Origin: Anthopleura xanthogrammica
Taxonomy: Eukaryota > Cnidaria > Anthozoa > Actiniaria > Actiniidae
Reading direction: 5' to 3'
Assembly (NCBI GenBank): GCA_964019055.1
Contig: OZ025206.1
Span: forward strand, 6,668,117-6,732,116
DNA: 64,000 nucleotides
Below are positions 1-9,879 of this stretch, piece after piece. The translations under genes were made by a program, and so were the position numbers. The stretch's first letter is position 1; every line of letters starts with the position of its first letter. The notes below the pieces were generated by a model. That model was not told the origin of the DNA and ran no database searches. It was given only the letters and a program-made list of their open reading frames with translations.

Positions 1-226
1 AAACCCAGCTTGGGCTACCTGTGCTAAAAATAAAATATTTATTATTTATTGATAATGTAGGAATCAAAAATATATTACTGGACAAAAGGGGGGATGTGCT
101 GCGACTATAGGTAATATTGAGTGACATTGAGTGGCGTTAGGCACATCACTCAGATGTTTAATAATATTATATATTATGTATTGTATTATGTCGCTTTTTT
201 AAAAACTTTTGCGCATTTTTTTTTAG
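1..226. other. non-coding flank upstream of duplicated unit 1
   Basis: No coding potential or recognised element seen. Similarity to the second duplicated unit begins near base 201 and nothing upstream of that aligns with unit 2, so the duplication breakpoint lies close to here. A polypyrimidine stretch ending in TTTTAG (221-226) precedes the conserved block. Confidence 0.5.
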
Positions 227-452
227 GAATTTTGGAAAATATTGGATAAAAATTTTGGTGAATGTAGCTTCTTAAGCCCCCACCCATCACCCCCTGCCGT
301 GTTATATCCATATTTGATCCATGTTACTTCCGTGTTTCTAAGAATAGAAGCCATAACTGCCATAAGTTGTCATAGTGATTCAAGCGCTCACTTCGAACAC
401 TCCCTGAAAAAGCGAAACTATTTGCAAAGAAAGCTCTCTCAAAAAGGCACTG
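227..452 (+). other. putative non-coding 5' exon of secreted-protein gene, unit 1
   Basis: This block is clearly similar to 13730-13968 in the second unit. Both begin after a T-rich tract ending in AG and both end at a GTAAGT consensus donor (453-458 here). Similarity drops to patches outside. The coding exon at 3692 is preceded by TTTAAAG then GTTC, which fits an acceptor in both units. I infer a 5' UTR exon spliced to the CDS exon. The small open frame starting at 242 is not conserved in unit 2, so I do not call it coding. It could instead be conserved promoter sequence. Confidence 0.4.
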
Positions 453-1696
453 GTAAGTATTACTTTGAACCATAACTGATTACAACTTTTGTAGTGCTTT
501 TGAAGGGGAATATCAGTAGTATTCAAAGCTTAAACCAGCCGAGGGGGAAATTAAACACAAATTCTAAATTCTAGTATAGAGATGTTCGTAAATATAAAAT
601 AAAATAAACCGCAGCTTCATGAGGTCATCAGTTCATAAAGAACCCGCTTCCAAATAAAACTAGCAAAAGGACAATTCTTTATAGGACTAGTGCACAGATC
701 GATTTTTCGACAGATCGACATTTCCTAGCATTAAGAGTACGAGCATTCAAAAACTGCATGATCTGAGCTGAGATCCGTTAAATTCCAGTGTAGTCAATAA
801 ACTGATCAGCTCGGTCGGTTCGAACGCAACGGATTCGACAATCGAGCAAGGTCAAACAAACCATATGCATAGTAATTCAATATAAATATAATTCAACCCT
901 TGAATTCTTGAATCTCAACTATCGAATTCGCGCGGTTCAATAATAAAAACATTGCCATTTTCCATGTTGTTTGCCTAATCATGCTAGAGTCTAGCTTTAT
1001 AAATGTGTCTCGTAAAAAGTTTTTGCAAAAAACTTCACTTTGAATTCAGGCTCAGGCTCAGTGAATATTTTGTTTATGGTGAATATTTACCTGGACTACG
1101 TCTTGTTAAATACTCACCGCGTATTGAATATCATATATTCGCTTCGCATTCGGTGAATAGTTATTAATTGCTTTTAAAAGAGCGACTGTCTATAAAAATC
1201 AAACATACGGCGGCAAGACTCAAATGATCGAATTCGCTCTACTATTGGATTTGAGTAGTGTATGATGAAGTATGAAACACTGTGTGGTTGGTTTTTAAAA
1301 ATCTTTTTTTGCTTTCGAGAAAATGGGAAAAAACGGTTTGAGCCCCCAGAGACGATTCTCGCTATTTAAATGTGGCCCATGGTTGTGAATCTTGAAGCCC
1401 ATGATGAGTTCAACTTATCATCTCGACGTCGCGCAATATACTAATTTGCATATTGCTGTCGGAAAAGTGACGGCTATGACGGCTATACCCGAGCATTCCC
1501 CACGAGAAAAGTCTATACCGTAGTTCCATATCCTAATACTCATTGAGTATATTGGACAGGTTTTCCTTTTATGTATTTTCCTTTCTAAAATTCTATATTT
1601 TTTCATGCTGAGATAACAGTTTTGCGACCAAGTCGAACTCATAATGGGCTCATAATGGGCTCAGTGAAAAATAGAAACAGTACAGCCTTTTTTTTT

Positions 1697-1790
1697 TTTT
1701 CTATCGAGTAAGTAATCTTATTATATGGCAAGGTAATTTCACGTGCTATGATTGGTCAATTTGCGGTCTATAACTTACGGTACGGACCAA
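1697..1790. repeat. fragment of palindromic MITE family (partial copy)
   Basis: This segment is nearly the same as 2607-2695: it contains GGCAAGGTAATTTCACG, a tract reading ATGATTGGTCAATTTGCGG, and the arm TAACTTACGGTACGGACC. It represents one end of the element whose fuller copies lie at 2408-2695 and 2714-2900. Confidence 0.55.
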
Positions 1791-2407
1791 AAAATGAATG
1801 ATCTTAAGATTTAAATTTTCGTTAGAAAAAAAAATACTTTTGGAAGGAAAAATCACCGAAAAAAAACTAAATAAACCGTTCAAAGTTTAGGTTTCTTTCT
1901 TTGACCTTTTAAGCAGTTTTCTAGGGTCATTCGCTCTTGAAGTATTTCCATATTTCATTTTCACTAGACAGGAGAGTTGGCAGTAACTCAGTAAGCTTAT
2001 GTTTTCACCGAATTAAAAGTGTTTGTTTTTGAACAGTCTCCGCGTGTATAGCCATCTTGCTTAAATTGAGTTTAGAAATGACAAGAAAAGAGACGAAATG
2101 CAGTACCATTTTTTCACCCCGGTTGTAAATCTTGAAGCCGGCAATGAGTTCAACTTTATCTCGATGCCTTTTTTGTTTTGCATTTGTATTTCTTTGCAAA
2201 AGAAAGCTCTACTTTCGGTAGAACTATTTCAGAAAACTTAAACTATAGTTAAAATCGTTCAAAATAAAGAAACGAAAAAACTCTCTTCCTTAGTGACTCA
2301 AGCATGCATGACTTGCATCATGTACAGGAAGCCCTTCGAATGCAGTTCTCGTTTGACATGCGTATATCAATTTTAGTGTTTGTTTCTCTGCCCCTTTTTC
2401 ATGTCAA

Positions 2408-2695
2408 TGCCTTGCCATATAATAAGTATCTTAATAACCTCATTTACTTGGTCCGTACCGTAAGTTATGGATCCTCGTTTTTTCCCCATTTTTTTATGGC
2501 TTGCGCGCTGCACGCTTGGGCCATATAAGGCAGTGGAAAAAACTCGGTCTATAACTTACGGTACCGATCTCGCACTCGGTTAATAAAAGCTATACAGCCT
2601 GTTTATTATAGTGTACGTAATCTTATTATATCGCAAGGTAATTTCACGCGCTATGATTGGTCAATTTGCGGTCCATAACTTACGGTACGGACCGA
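2408..2695. repeat. palindromic MITE-like element, copy 2
   Basis: The left arm carries GGTCCGTACCGTAAGTTATG and the right arm its near-complement (GGTCTATAACTTACGGTACC), enclosing an A/T-rich and GCGCGC-containing loop. The segment after the right arm repeats 1697-1790. A third copy follows at 2714. No transposase is encoded. Confidence 0.55.
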
Positions 2696-2713
2696 AAATC
2701 AAAATCCTCTCTT

Positions 2714-2900
2714 AGCCTTGCCATATAATATATATCTTATTAACCTTGTTTGCTTGGTCCGTACCGTTAGGTATGGGTCCTCGTTTTCCCCACTTTTTTT
2801 TACGGCCCGCGCGCTACGCGCTTTGGCCATAAGGCAGTGGGAAAAAACTCGGTCCATAACTTACGGTACGGACCGAGCAAACGAGGTTAATAAGAGCTAT
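2714..2900. repeat. palindromic MITE-like element, copy 3
   Basis: It has the same organisation as 2408-2600: GCCATATAATA, an AACCT/AACCTTG stretch, GGTCCGTACCGT on the left; GGTCCATAACTTACGGTACG and GAGGTTAATAAGAGCTATA on the right. The arms pair over about 50 bp. The loop is CCCC/GCGCGC-rich. Confidence 0.55.
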
Positions 2901-3176
2901 ATACAAGTCCAGTATAAAAGTCATTTTTTTTATAGAAAAAACTAAATGGATTGCTAGACGTTATTTGAAACAACCGTCTATTTCCATTGCTCCGCCATCG
3001 AAACAATTGATCTTCATCTTTCCCCATTCTTAATCAGCGCCCCGTGGACAATGGCCAGTTTGAATAGGATACTTGTTATTTCAATAACTTATCTACACTG
3101 GATCCTGTCGTTTGGTCACTGTTAGCAACAGATCTTATGAAGCGCGAATCATAATGTATTGCTATTTTTTTAACCG

Positions 3177-3625
3177 AGCTATTTCAAAAAAAGGTTGGTG
3201 AAGGTTTTGGTGTTTGTTGCATGTCGCATACCAAGCCCGAAATGCAGTATGGGTGATGTGAATTCAAGCAGCGAAAGGTCACGACAACATGAGATTTTCC
3301 CAAACTTAAATTTACTTATGAATATAATACATTTCAAGCTTTGTAAGCAGGGAAACCGCATGCAACACACAATAATCAAGCAATGATTAGTGGTGGTTTA
3401 CTCGAAAGTTTATACTACTTAACCATCACTACACACTTAATTTATTTGTTGTTTGTATTTTTCTTATATTTATAATATTATAAAAAAAACTAGTACCTTT
3501 GTAAATACAAACTAATTTATCTGTATTGTTATATTCTGTAATATATTTATATGTGTGTAATAAAAGCACTTGAACTTGAACTCGAAGCAACAAGACCTTC
3601 ACCAACCTTTTTTTTTGAAATAGCT
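3177..3625. mobile_element. 449-bp non-autonomous element with terminal inverted repeats
   Basis: It begins AGCTATTTC, A7, GGTTGGTGAAGG and ends with the inverse of the same sequence, CCTTCACCAACC, T9, GAAATAGCT. The TIRs are 28 and 30 bp and differ only in A/T-run length. The equivalent place in unit 2 (about 15000-15045) joins the two flanks directly, giving a paralogous empty site. No transposase ORF. A clear target-site duplication was not found. Confidence 0.7.
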
Positions 3626-3691
3626 GTATATCATGCAAAACATTATTTTGTTAAAATGTTTTTATGAAATTTAGTTTAAAGGTTCCGAAAT

Positions 3692-5011
3692 ATGTGGCAA
3701 TTATATTGTCTGTTGTTAATGGTACATTATGGTATGGCATGTGATCGTTCTTTGGGCCCCTCAGGAGGTGAACAGTGTATTATGATACCGAGATACAACT
3801 ACCAGTACCAATGGGCAGTGTGTCTGACTGATTCATACATCAAGCAAAAAAGCTCCCAAAAACACCACTGTATTGATAGCACTGCAACCTATTGTTGGTA
3901 CCAGTGTATGATGGAAGTCAATAACAAAGAAAACGGCCCTGTGACAAAAGAGTGTTCCTGCAATCCAAATCAAACTACCATCTCTCCACCGGTATCCCCT
4001 ACAACATCTCTGCCACCAGAATGCTACAGTCCGTCCGGAATTTCGTGTGACTGGTACCGCAACTGTTTGGAAAGAAAGTACCCGTGCGAGCCCACCAGTA
4101 ATGCGTACGCAATAAAATATGCCGAGAAGTTTTGTCAACTTTATGATAAATACTATAGCTGGTTTACTGAAAAGGGACAAAAGTGGATAGATGGTGTCCG
4201 CAAGTGTCTCCAAGAGTATTTAGTAATCCACTTAATGCGTCCATGGAGTAAGGAAACGTGCAAGGAAATAAGAGATAAGGCTTTTAAATCCCATAATTAT
4301 TGCTACCTGAAGGTCGTGCCATCTATCTGTGATCTTAAGTATACGGATTACTTTAAGATCTTCTATGTCATCAAAGGAGCGCTCGTAGACAAGGATACCG
4401 CATGGGAATCAATGAAAAGTCTGTGGAATATTCCAAAAGAGTGCGTTTCAAGGTTTTTCGAAGAAACCTTGCAATCAATCATGAGATTGGTTAGGATAAG
4501 AATCCAAAAATTTTTGCCACTTTTACAACGGAAACGACGTTCCTCTGATCCCCTCCCCGAAGCAGATGCAAGAAGCAGGTTCGCTTACCGACTTGGTTCA
4601 GCCATTGCTAACTCATTGTCATGGAATCAGGATATCATGGACTGGCTGTGCTACCCTAGTAACATCACAGCTAGCAACAGCTCCAAAAGTTTTGACATCT
4701 TCATAGTACTGGCTGACAAGAAGGGCCTGGGAATAGTTAACAACACTCAAGTGCCAATAAACCTGGACAGTACCGTCCAAGATCTCGCCGTGGCTATTAA
4801 ACAAAGCAAGCTGCCCTTGAAAGTTGACGGATACAATGTATGGCTTAAATCCATGGCTTCTTGCTCTGATAAGTCTTGTGAGCAAGCGCAAACGCTTGCA
4901 GTCTCAGACAAGCCGCCTAACTGGCATAACGGTACTGCAAAGGTGTCGAAGAATCTCATGAAGGTGCTTGGCCTCGCTGTAATTTCATTCATGCTCATGA
5001 ACAAACGTTAA
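3692..5011 (+). CDS. secreted Cys-rich protein with furin-like site, copy 1 (possible stanniocalcin-like domain)
   Basis: 439 aa in one coding exon. The start is the first ATG after a likely acceptor (TTTAAAG/GTTC) and matches the paralogue at 15089. Residues 1-17 are a hydrophobic signal peptide. Then come an N-terminal Cys-rich domain (about 17-92, with a YCWYQCM motif), a Pro/Ser/Thr linker (PPVSPTTSLPP), and a second Cys domain (about 110-260: DWYRNCLE, GQKWIDGVRKCLQ, then C, CY and C). The Cys spacing of this domain recalls stanniocalcin hormones, which is tentative. A dibasic RKRR (280-283) follows, consistent with furin processing, then a strongly conserved segment starting SSDPLPEADARS. 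The protein ends in a short hydrophobic stretch plus MNKR, possibly a GPI or membrane-attachment tail. It is expected to enter the secretory pathway. The function is unknown. Confidence 0.85.
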   Translation: MWQLYCLLLMVHYGMACDRSLGPSGGEQCIMIPRYNYQYQWAVCLTDSYIKQKSSQKHHCIDSTATYCWYQCMMEVNNKENGPVTKECSCNPNQTTISPPVSPTTSLPPECYSPSGISCDWYRNCLERKYPCEPTSNAYAIKYAEKFCQLYDKYYSWFTEKGQKWIDGVRKCLQEYLVIHLMRPWSKETCKEIRDKAFKSHNYCYLKVVPSICDLKYTDYFKIFYVIKGALVDKDTAWESMKSLWNIPKECVSRFFEETLQSIMRLVRIRIQKFLPLLQRKRRSSDPLPEADARSRFAYRLGSAIANSLSWNQDIMDWLCYPSNITASNSSKSFDIFIVLADKKGLGIVNNTQVPINLDSTVQDLAVAIKQSKLPLKVDGYNVWLKSMASCSDKSCEQAQTLAVSDKPPNWHNGTAKVSKNLMKVLGLAVISFMLMNKR

Positions 5012-5028
5012 GCACCAACATTAAATGT

Positions 5029-6177
5029 TATAATAGATTAATTGTTTCAACAACCTTGAATATATTAATAATTATTGTTTCAACATCCTTTCCTTTCCTC
5101 GCTCTCTTAAATTATTACCTTCTGTCCACGCGCTCTAATCACTTGCGCGGACTCTTTGATTATTTGTATAGGTAATAGCATGGTTTGGAGTGATATTTGG
5201 CATAAACTGTCGTAATTTCAATTTTGAAATATTATGAGTGGTATTTATGTTAAATATCACGAGCAAACCATGCTATTATTTGTTTATCATATGACCTATG
5301 AAATTTACTGGAAGATCTGCAAGATTGAATGTTCATCGTTTGAGCGGCCGCTTCATCACCCGGCGAGATTTAAAAAATAAAAACAATAGGAACCAAAAAA
5401 GTATGACTTATAGCCTTTCTCAAAAATATATAAAAAGCTTAAGCTGTGCTAAAAACAGCATATTCTAGCTATTCTAATGAAGTTCAAGTCGGTAACTTAC
5501 AGCTCTGACTTATCTGCTGGTCTTGACTTGAGACTCGTTGTTGTGAGATTCAGTTTTCAAAGTCTGTCTTTCACTTCAAAAAAAAATCGTCGTTATTGAG
5601 CTACCTGATCTTGAATTGGAAAAACAAAGTCGTCCAGGAATAAACTGCCATCTGATATGCTTATCTTCATCAGGAGAACTTCAACAGAAGCATGTTTTTG
5701 TGTGTTTTTACTTCACGCGTTTTCTTCTTTCGCCGAAGAATTCTCCACACGATTCAGTCAAGTTAAAGTTTCTGATAGAAGAAATGCTTTCTTTTCGTGA
5801 TTCCATTGATAAAAGCCAATTCTTGAAACGTTCTGTCTTCCAAATAGTCTTTTTCTTTTACCGTTCATGTTTTTACGTTTATTTTTGCTTGTAGACTGAA
5901 ATAATTAGCTTCGTTTGAAAATATTTCCACCATTTTTCAAACATGTTTTGGCGGTTGCCACACTCCCGAGAACTTGAAATCACACTGTTACGTTGGAATC
6001 ACACTCCTCTCAGCCAATCAGGTAATATGATAAGTACACGTATATAACCGTTGAACGTCGCTCCAAACATTGTACCCTGATGATGGGCGCTACTTAGCCC
6101 GAAAGCTCGGTTATAAATTCATAACTTGAAACAATTAATCTATTATAATAATGATACCAACCTACACAGAAACACTT
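5029..6177. mobile_element. 1.15-kb non-autonomous insertion in 3' region of copy 1
   Basis: The insertion is flanked by a 12-bp direct repeat AACATTAAATGT (5017-5028 and 6178-6189). It carries a perfect 23-bp inverted repeat at 5028-5050 and 6126-6148 (TTATAATAGATTAATTG and onward), but the right arm lies 29 bp inside the repeat. Unit 2 lacks it: its sequence passes directly from the stop codon region to the conserved 3' block. An internal inverted repeat (about 5174-5190 versus 5255-5276) and a short GGGCGCTACTTAGCCC hairpin at about 6083 are present. No transposase; the 5616-5894 open frame is not recognisable as a protein. Confidence 0.65.
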
Positions 6178-6189
6178 AACATTAAATGT

Positions 6190-6830
6190 GTTTCTTTTGT
6201 TTGGCTAAGCTATTTTGATGTACATGTAAACTATCTAGCACTAAAAACAGAGTAGACCCTACCGCCGCTAGACCTAGTTCTGTTGATTTCATGTTCTCTG
6301 CCGGGTAAAATCTAGACTTGTCCTATCACCAAGGTTATCTTGTTTTTAATTTAAATCAGAACGATTATTATTACAGGTTATTAATGTCAAATTCTTGTCT
6401 AAATTTACTCCCCCGAAGGACCACAAGAAACAGTATTCGTCCACTTCAGGTACAGGCTTCGTTTACATTAGACAATTTGGGATTTAGCTTCATAAAGAAT
6501 CGCACAGCTTAATCATAATCATATGATGGACCACTGTAATTGGCACACCCTGTCGTGGATTCCCAGCCATTATGTATATATTTGTATATATCGTGTGTGT
6601 GTTTATGTGTGCGTGGGTTTTTAAATAGCGCAGCTAAATAAATAAATAAAATAAAGATAAGCAGTTGAGTATTGGTAATCTCTCGCAAGAGCATGCAGCT
6701 GATGATAGTTTGAAAAGAAATTCTCTGATAGAAAATTATAATGTAAAACAAGGGGCATTTTTGTATTTTAAGCATGAACCTTACAAATTTAGAACATTGG
6801 TTTGAAACTGTCAAAATAGACTCAATATTT
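6190..6830 (+). other. conserved 3' non-coding block of unit 1 (likely 3' UTR/downstream)
   Basis: It aligns with 16575-17010 of unit 2, for example AGCACTAAAAACAGAGT, CCTATCACCAAGG, and a stretch ending TCTCTGATAGAAAATTATAA. In unit 2 the block ends in CAATAAAG, a poly(A) signal; here the equivalent reads CAAAATAGA, so that signal is lost. Open frames are not conserved between the two copies. A simple TG-rich stretch lies at about 6580-6620. Confidence 0.5.
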
Positions 6831-6931
6831 CAATTAATTTGCCAATTGCAAAACGAGTGGGGACGAATCGCGACCGCAAGGCATGCACGGATTGTTTGGT
6901 TGGACAGATCCGCCATATTTAATTTATAAGA

Positions 6932-7129
6932 ATGCCACAACACTCGAACTGTTGTGTTCCTGGATGGTTTAATAATTTCAGAAATGCGCCACTTCTTCAG
7001 TACTACAAAATACCGAAAAATATAGAACTGAGGAAGACGTACAAGATCATTTTGAAGAATGAAACGCTAAAACTTGACTCATCAGCCCAAGAATTTGTTC
7101 GGTTCATTTTGAGGGTGGCAAGAAGTTAA
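6932..7129 (+). pseudogene. degenerate THAP-domain-like fragment
   Basis: A 65-aa open frame starts MPQHSNCCVPGWFNNFRN and continues with IPKNIELRKTYK. It resembles the first half of a THAP (C2CH zinc finger, DNA-binding) domain, where a second Cys is expected at the Trp of PGW and a Cys/His pair downstream. Both are missing, and no DNA transposase or other effector follows. I read it as a relic of a P-element-type or THAP-containing gene. THAP identity is by eye only. Confidence 0.35.
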
Positions 7130-7429
7130 GGTGGTCCGGGACCCATAGATCCTGCCGATAAACTTTTCTTCGAGCTTTGTCTACAAAAAGAAGGTAAACT
7201 TTCATAGATGAAACTCAAAAATGAAATAAAAAAGGGGGTCACCGTGCTCGTTTACGAATTAAGGGGGGTAGACTGGGGAGTGTTTTTTTTTTTTTTTGTA
7301 TTTTCTCAGTCCCAAAAGTTGAACAAACTTTTGACCCAAAAAAGGCATTTTTTAGACGTTTTCTCAATGTTGAACACAAACAAATAACTGTTATGGAAAC
7401 AACCTTCCTTATCTAATATAACATTAACA
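7127..7429. repeat. possible TTAAGGTGG-type repeat fragment
   Basis: The stretch begins TTAAGGTGGTCCGGGACCCA and contains GGGGGTCACCGTGCTCG. It does not code for anything and has the look of a dispersed repeat end (TTAA-flanked class). No partner end could be found in the window, so the call is weak. Confidence 0.2.
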
Positions 7430-7516
7430 TAATTACACATTGAAAGCTATCGAAGCAACAAATATCAAGCGGTTTGCTTACATATTTTTTGCTTCGATAG
7501 GATTCAATGTGTAATT
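7430..7516. repeat. short inverted repeat / hairpin
   Basis: The arms 7430-7458 and 7488-7516 are near-perfect complements (AATTACACATTGAAAGC against GATTCAATGTGTAATT, with CTATCGAAGCAA inside), separated by about 30 bp. It is probably a tiny foldback element. Confidence 0.6.
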
Positions 7517-7695
7517 ATGACGCAAAGTCCACCACCCACTCTGTATCTCTGCTGGCGCGCGACATCTATCAAACGTATCAAAAGCAAAGTTACTACGAAA
7601 AACACACCGGCCGAGAAAACCAAGAAAATCAAGCACAGTAGAACTAAAGGTATTAGCTGAGAATCTTGAGGCACGTACAGATTGCATGTGGCCAA
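7504..7695 (-). CDS. possible short single-pass membrane peptide or isolated exon (weak)
   Basis: A 63-aa open frame contains one strong hydrophobic helix (LVLLCLIFLVFSAGVFFVV) followed by basic residues. It overlaps the hairpin at 7430-7516. No homologue is recognised and no splice partners were identified, so it may be chance. It is reported only because of the well-formed membrane segment. Confidence 0.15.
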   Translation of the reverse strand: MATCNLYVPQDSQLIPLVLLCLIFLVFSAGVFFVVTLLLIRLIDVARQQRYRVGGGLCVIITH

Positions 7696-7899
7696 CCATT
7701 ATCCCTCTCGAGAACTGTAAATGAGAATCAAGCGGTACGGGTTTGGTGGTCTCTTATACGTAGAGTGTTACTGTGGCGTTTTGAACTTTGTTTACATGGG
7801 AAATCACACCGAGCAGAGGGGAATATAAGAGGCATACCGATCTACGATGTCAACACAAAAGTAGCAACGGGTGAGAAATTTTTACCTTTATAACTCAAT

Positions 7900-9130
7900 A
7901 ACTTTAGAAATTACAGTACAATTTGTTAAATGTAATTGTATATTTGTGACAGATTACAAGGCAGTTCATGGCTGTTACGTAACCATATGTTCAATATTTC
8001 TTTGTTGTTTCTGGCTGGTTTAATTACTGAAATCGAAACATAAATTCTGAATGTATATTTACTTTATTACCAGAATTTTCTATTGTACTCCATATCAACC
8101 TTGTGGATATTTTATTGTCAGCAGTGCTTCATACAGAGTTGGGAGAAATCCCCTACCCTTTTAGGTCAAATAAAAAATGCCAGTTACCTTCAACTCAACA
8201 ACCTTTATTTTCTGTCTTTTTCTACTTCGTCTACGACAGTAAAGAGTGACATAAGCCACACATTTCTGAATAGTAAAGACTTGTGAATTGTTTGGAGACG
8301 AATTTTTTCAGGTTGGTAAATTCATAGGATTTTTGTGCTTTACATTTTCTTCTTTTCTCAGTCCTTGATGCTCCTGATCGCTGCATTTAACATCTGATTC
8401 GATAAATTAAAAGATGGATTTGAATTTATCTGAATACATCTGTTTTACGGGGGATTATTGAGATTTTTCAATGCAGTAGTGAATTTTTAGCAGCAAAGAT
8501 CGACTCTATTCCTTGCCTTCCTTGTTTTAGCTTTGCCGTAAAATATTCTCAGTTTTTTGTCAAGCTCTTCGTCATTCATTAAGTAAAACTCAGTCAGAAT
8601 ACCGTTTTCTTTTCGCTAACAGTATTTGCTTTCAAAAATGCACAATGTCCACTTAGCTTGGTATTTAGCTGAGATTGCAGTGGATTTCTCCCTCTGATAG
8701 CTGAGAAAATCTTACTTTTTCATAGTTATTTTGCACTGTCACTTATTTTTGGTTTAATGAATTGTTTCCTAGGAAATTAAAGTCTTCGAAACAAAATTAC
8801 GGCTCTACTTTAACATTCAAATCATTTTCCTCCGTGATTTTTCGGGTTTTTTTTCCTCAAAAGGCTGAGCGTGTCTCTGTCCTCTGATATAAACACGGTA
8901 GTCAGCCAATCAGAGCGCGCGTAGTATCTCAAATATTTTATAAATATATATATAATGAAGAATATTTCCTCAAAATGGGTCTTATTGACCAAGACCCACT
9001 TGATGTCACGATTTAGCATTCAAGCCATTTCTTGAGCCGTGTTTGAATTATCAGCTTCGCAATTTTTTCGACTATAAAAAGACCACGCCCATTTCACCCT
9101 TAAGACCCCTTTTATTAAGATATTCTTCAT
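7900..9130. other. non-coding stretch
   Basis: No coding region or recognisable element. The short open frames lack protein-like composition. An AT-rich tract with TATATATATA lies at about 8940-8955. Confidence 0.4.
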
Positions 9131-9431
9131 ATACTAGTTATACAATGGTTTCGAGTGGCATACCGTGGAATATCCAACGAGTCACTTGTAGTTTTTAGTA
9201 TACACACGAGCCTTTAGGCGAGTGTATGTACAAAGAAAATACAAGTGACGAGTGGAATATCCACGGTATGCCTCGAGAAACCATCGTATAACCATTTTAT
9301 CCCACATCATGAAAAATACAATTGCGTAGTTTCAACGCGCAGTGCATGATGGGAAGGAAGAGTGAAATACCGACGAATATACAACGGATTTCCTGCTTTC
9401 TGATAGGCTGTATTTTCTATGGTGTGGGATA
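9131..9431. mobile_element. 300-bp MITE, copy A
   Basis: It is almost identical to 49627-49926. Both begin ATACTAGTTATACAATGG and end TTCTATGG(T/C)GTGGGAT. Each contains two palindromes: an outer one built on CGAGTGGCATACCGTGGAATATCC around 9145-9290, and an inner one whose ends are TATCCCACA and TGTGGGATA (9298-9431). It encodes no protein. Two dispersed copies in one 64-kb window mark it as a repeated family. Confidence 0.75.
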
Positions 9432-9878
9432 ATTATAAGTAATAGCATGACTTGAGGGTGATTAGTGATTAAATGTCCCCGAAAGCCGAGGGAGGTTTTG
9501 TTGAAGTCCTGTCGCCGACGATGGGAATAGGTCCATGACACTGCTGTTGGAAAATCCTTTTGGAAAGCGGCTCATTTGTTATGGATGCACATGGAGAGAA
9601 ATGTAGAGGTACTTACACAAATAAACATTAATTGTACCATTAAATAGATAGCATATTAGATCTTTTGCTAAGAAATTATTAAAAATAAATGAATATTAAA
9701 ATCATGTGACGCAATGCACTACATTTTCAAGGTCACTCGTCTCACTAGATCCTTTGCAAAAGGGCAACTCTTTGAGGGAGGGAGAGGAGAGGAGGAGGGA
9801 GGGGGCAATTTAATTGTAAAGATCTATAATGCATCTCTTTGGAGACTCGACAAGCAAATCAAGTATACGTTAGAACAG
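9432..9878. other. non-coding stretch between MITE and inverted repeat
   Basis: Nothing recognisable apart from a purine-rich GGGAGGGAGAGGAGAGGAGG-type tract at about 9776-9803. Confidence 0.4.
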
Positions 9879-9879
9879 G

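Larger units (their letters stand above)
453..3176 (+). other. putative 5' intron of unit 1, filled with repeats
   Basis: No gene is visible. Patches such as 745-800 align with 14245-14300 of unit 2, so this is ancestral intron sequence. It is much longer than the equivalent in unit 2 because of the palindromic repeat family at 1697-2900. A roughly 50-bp stretch occurs twice (1378-1428 and 2118-2168). The short open frames here are not conserved. Confidence 0.4.

Noticed and set aside
242..475. 77-aa open frame in the conserved 5' block
   Set aside because: The frame is not maintained in the homologous block of unit 2, and the true ATG/CDS lies downstream at 3692.
6509..6814. 101-aa minus-strand frame near the end of unit 1
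   Set aside because: It lies in the conserved 3' non-coding block, and its reading frame is not kept in unit 2.
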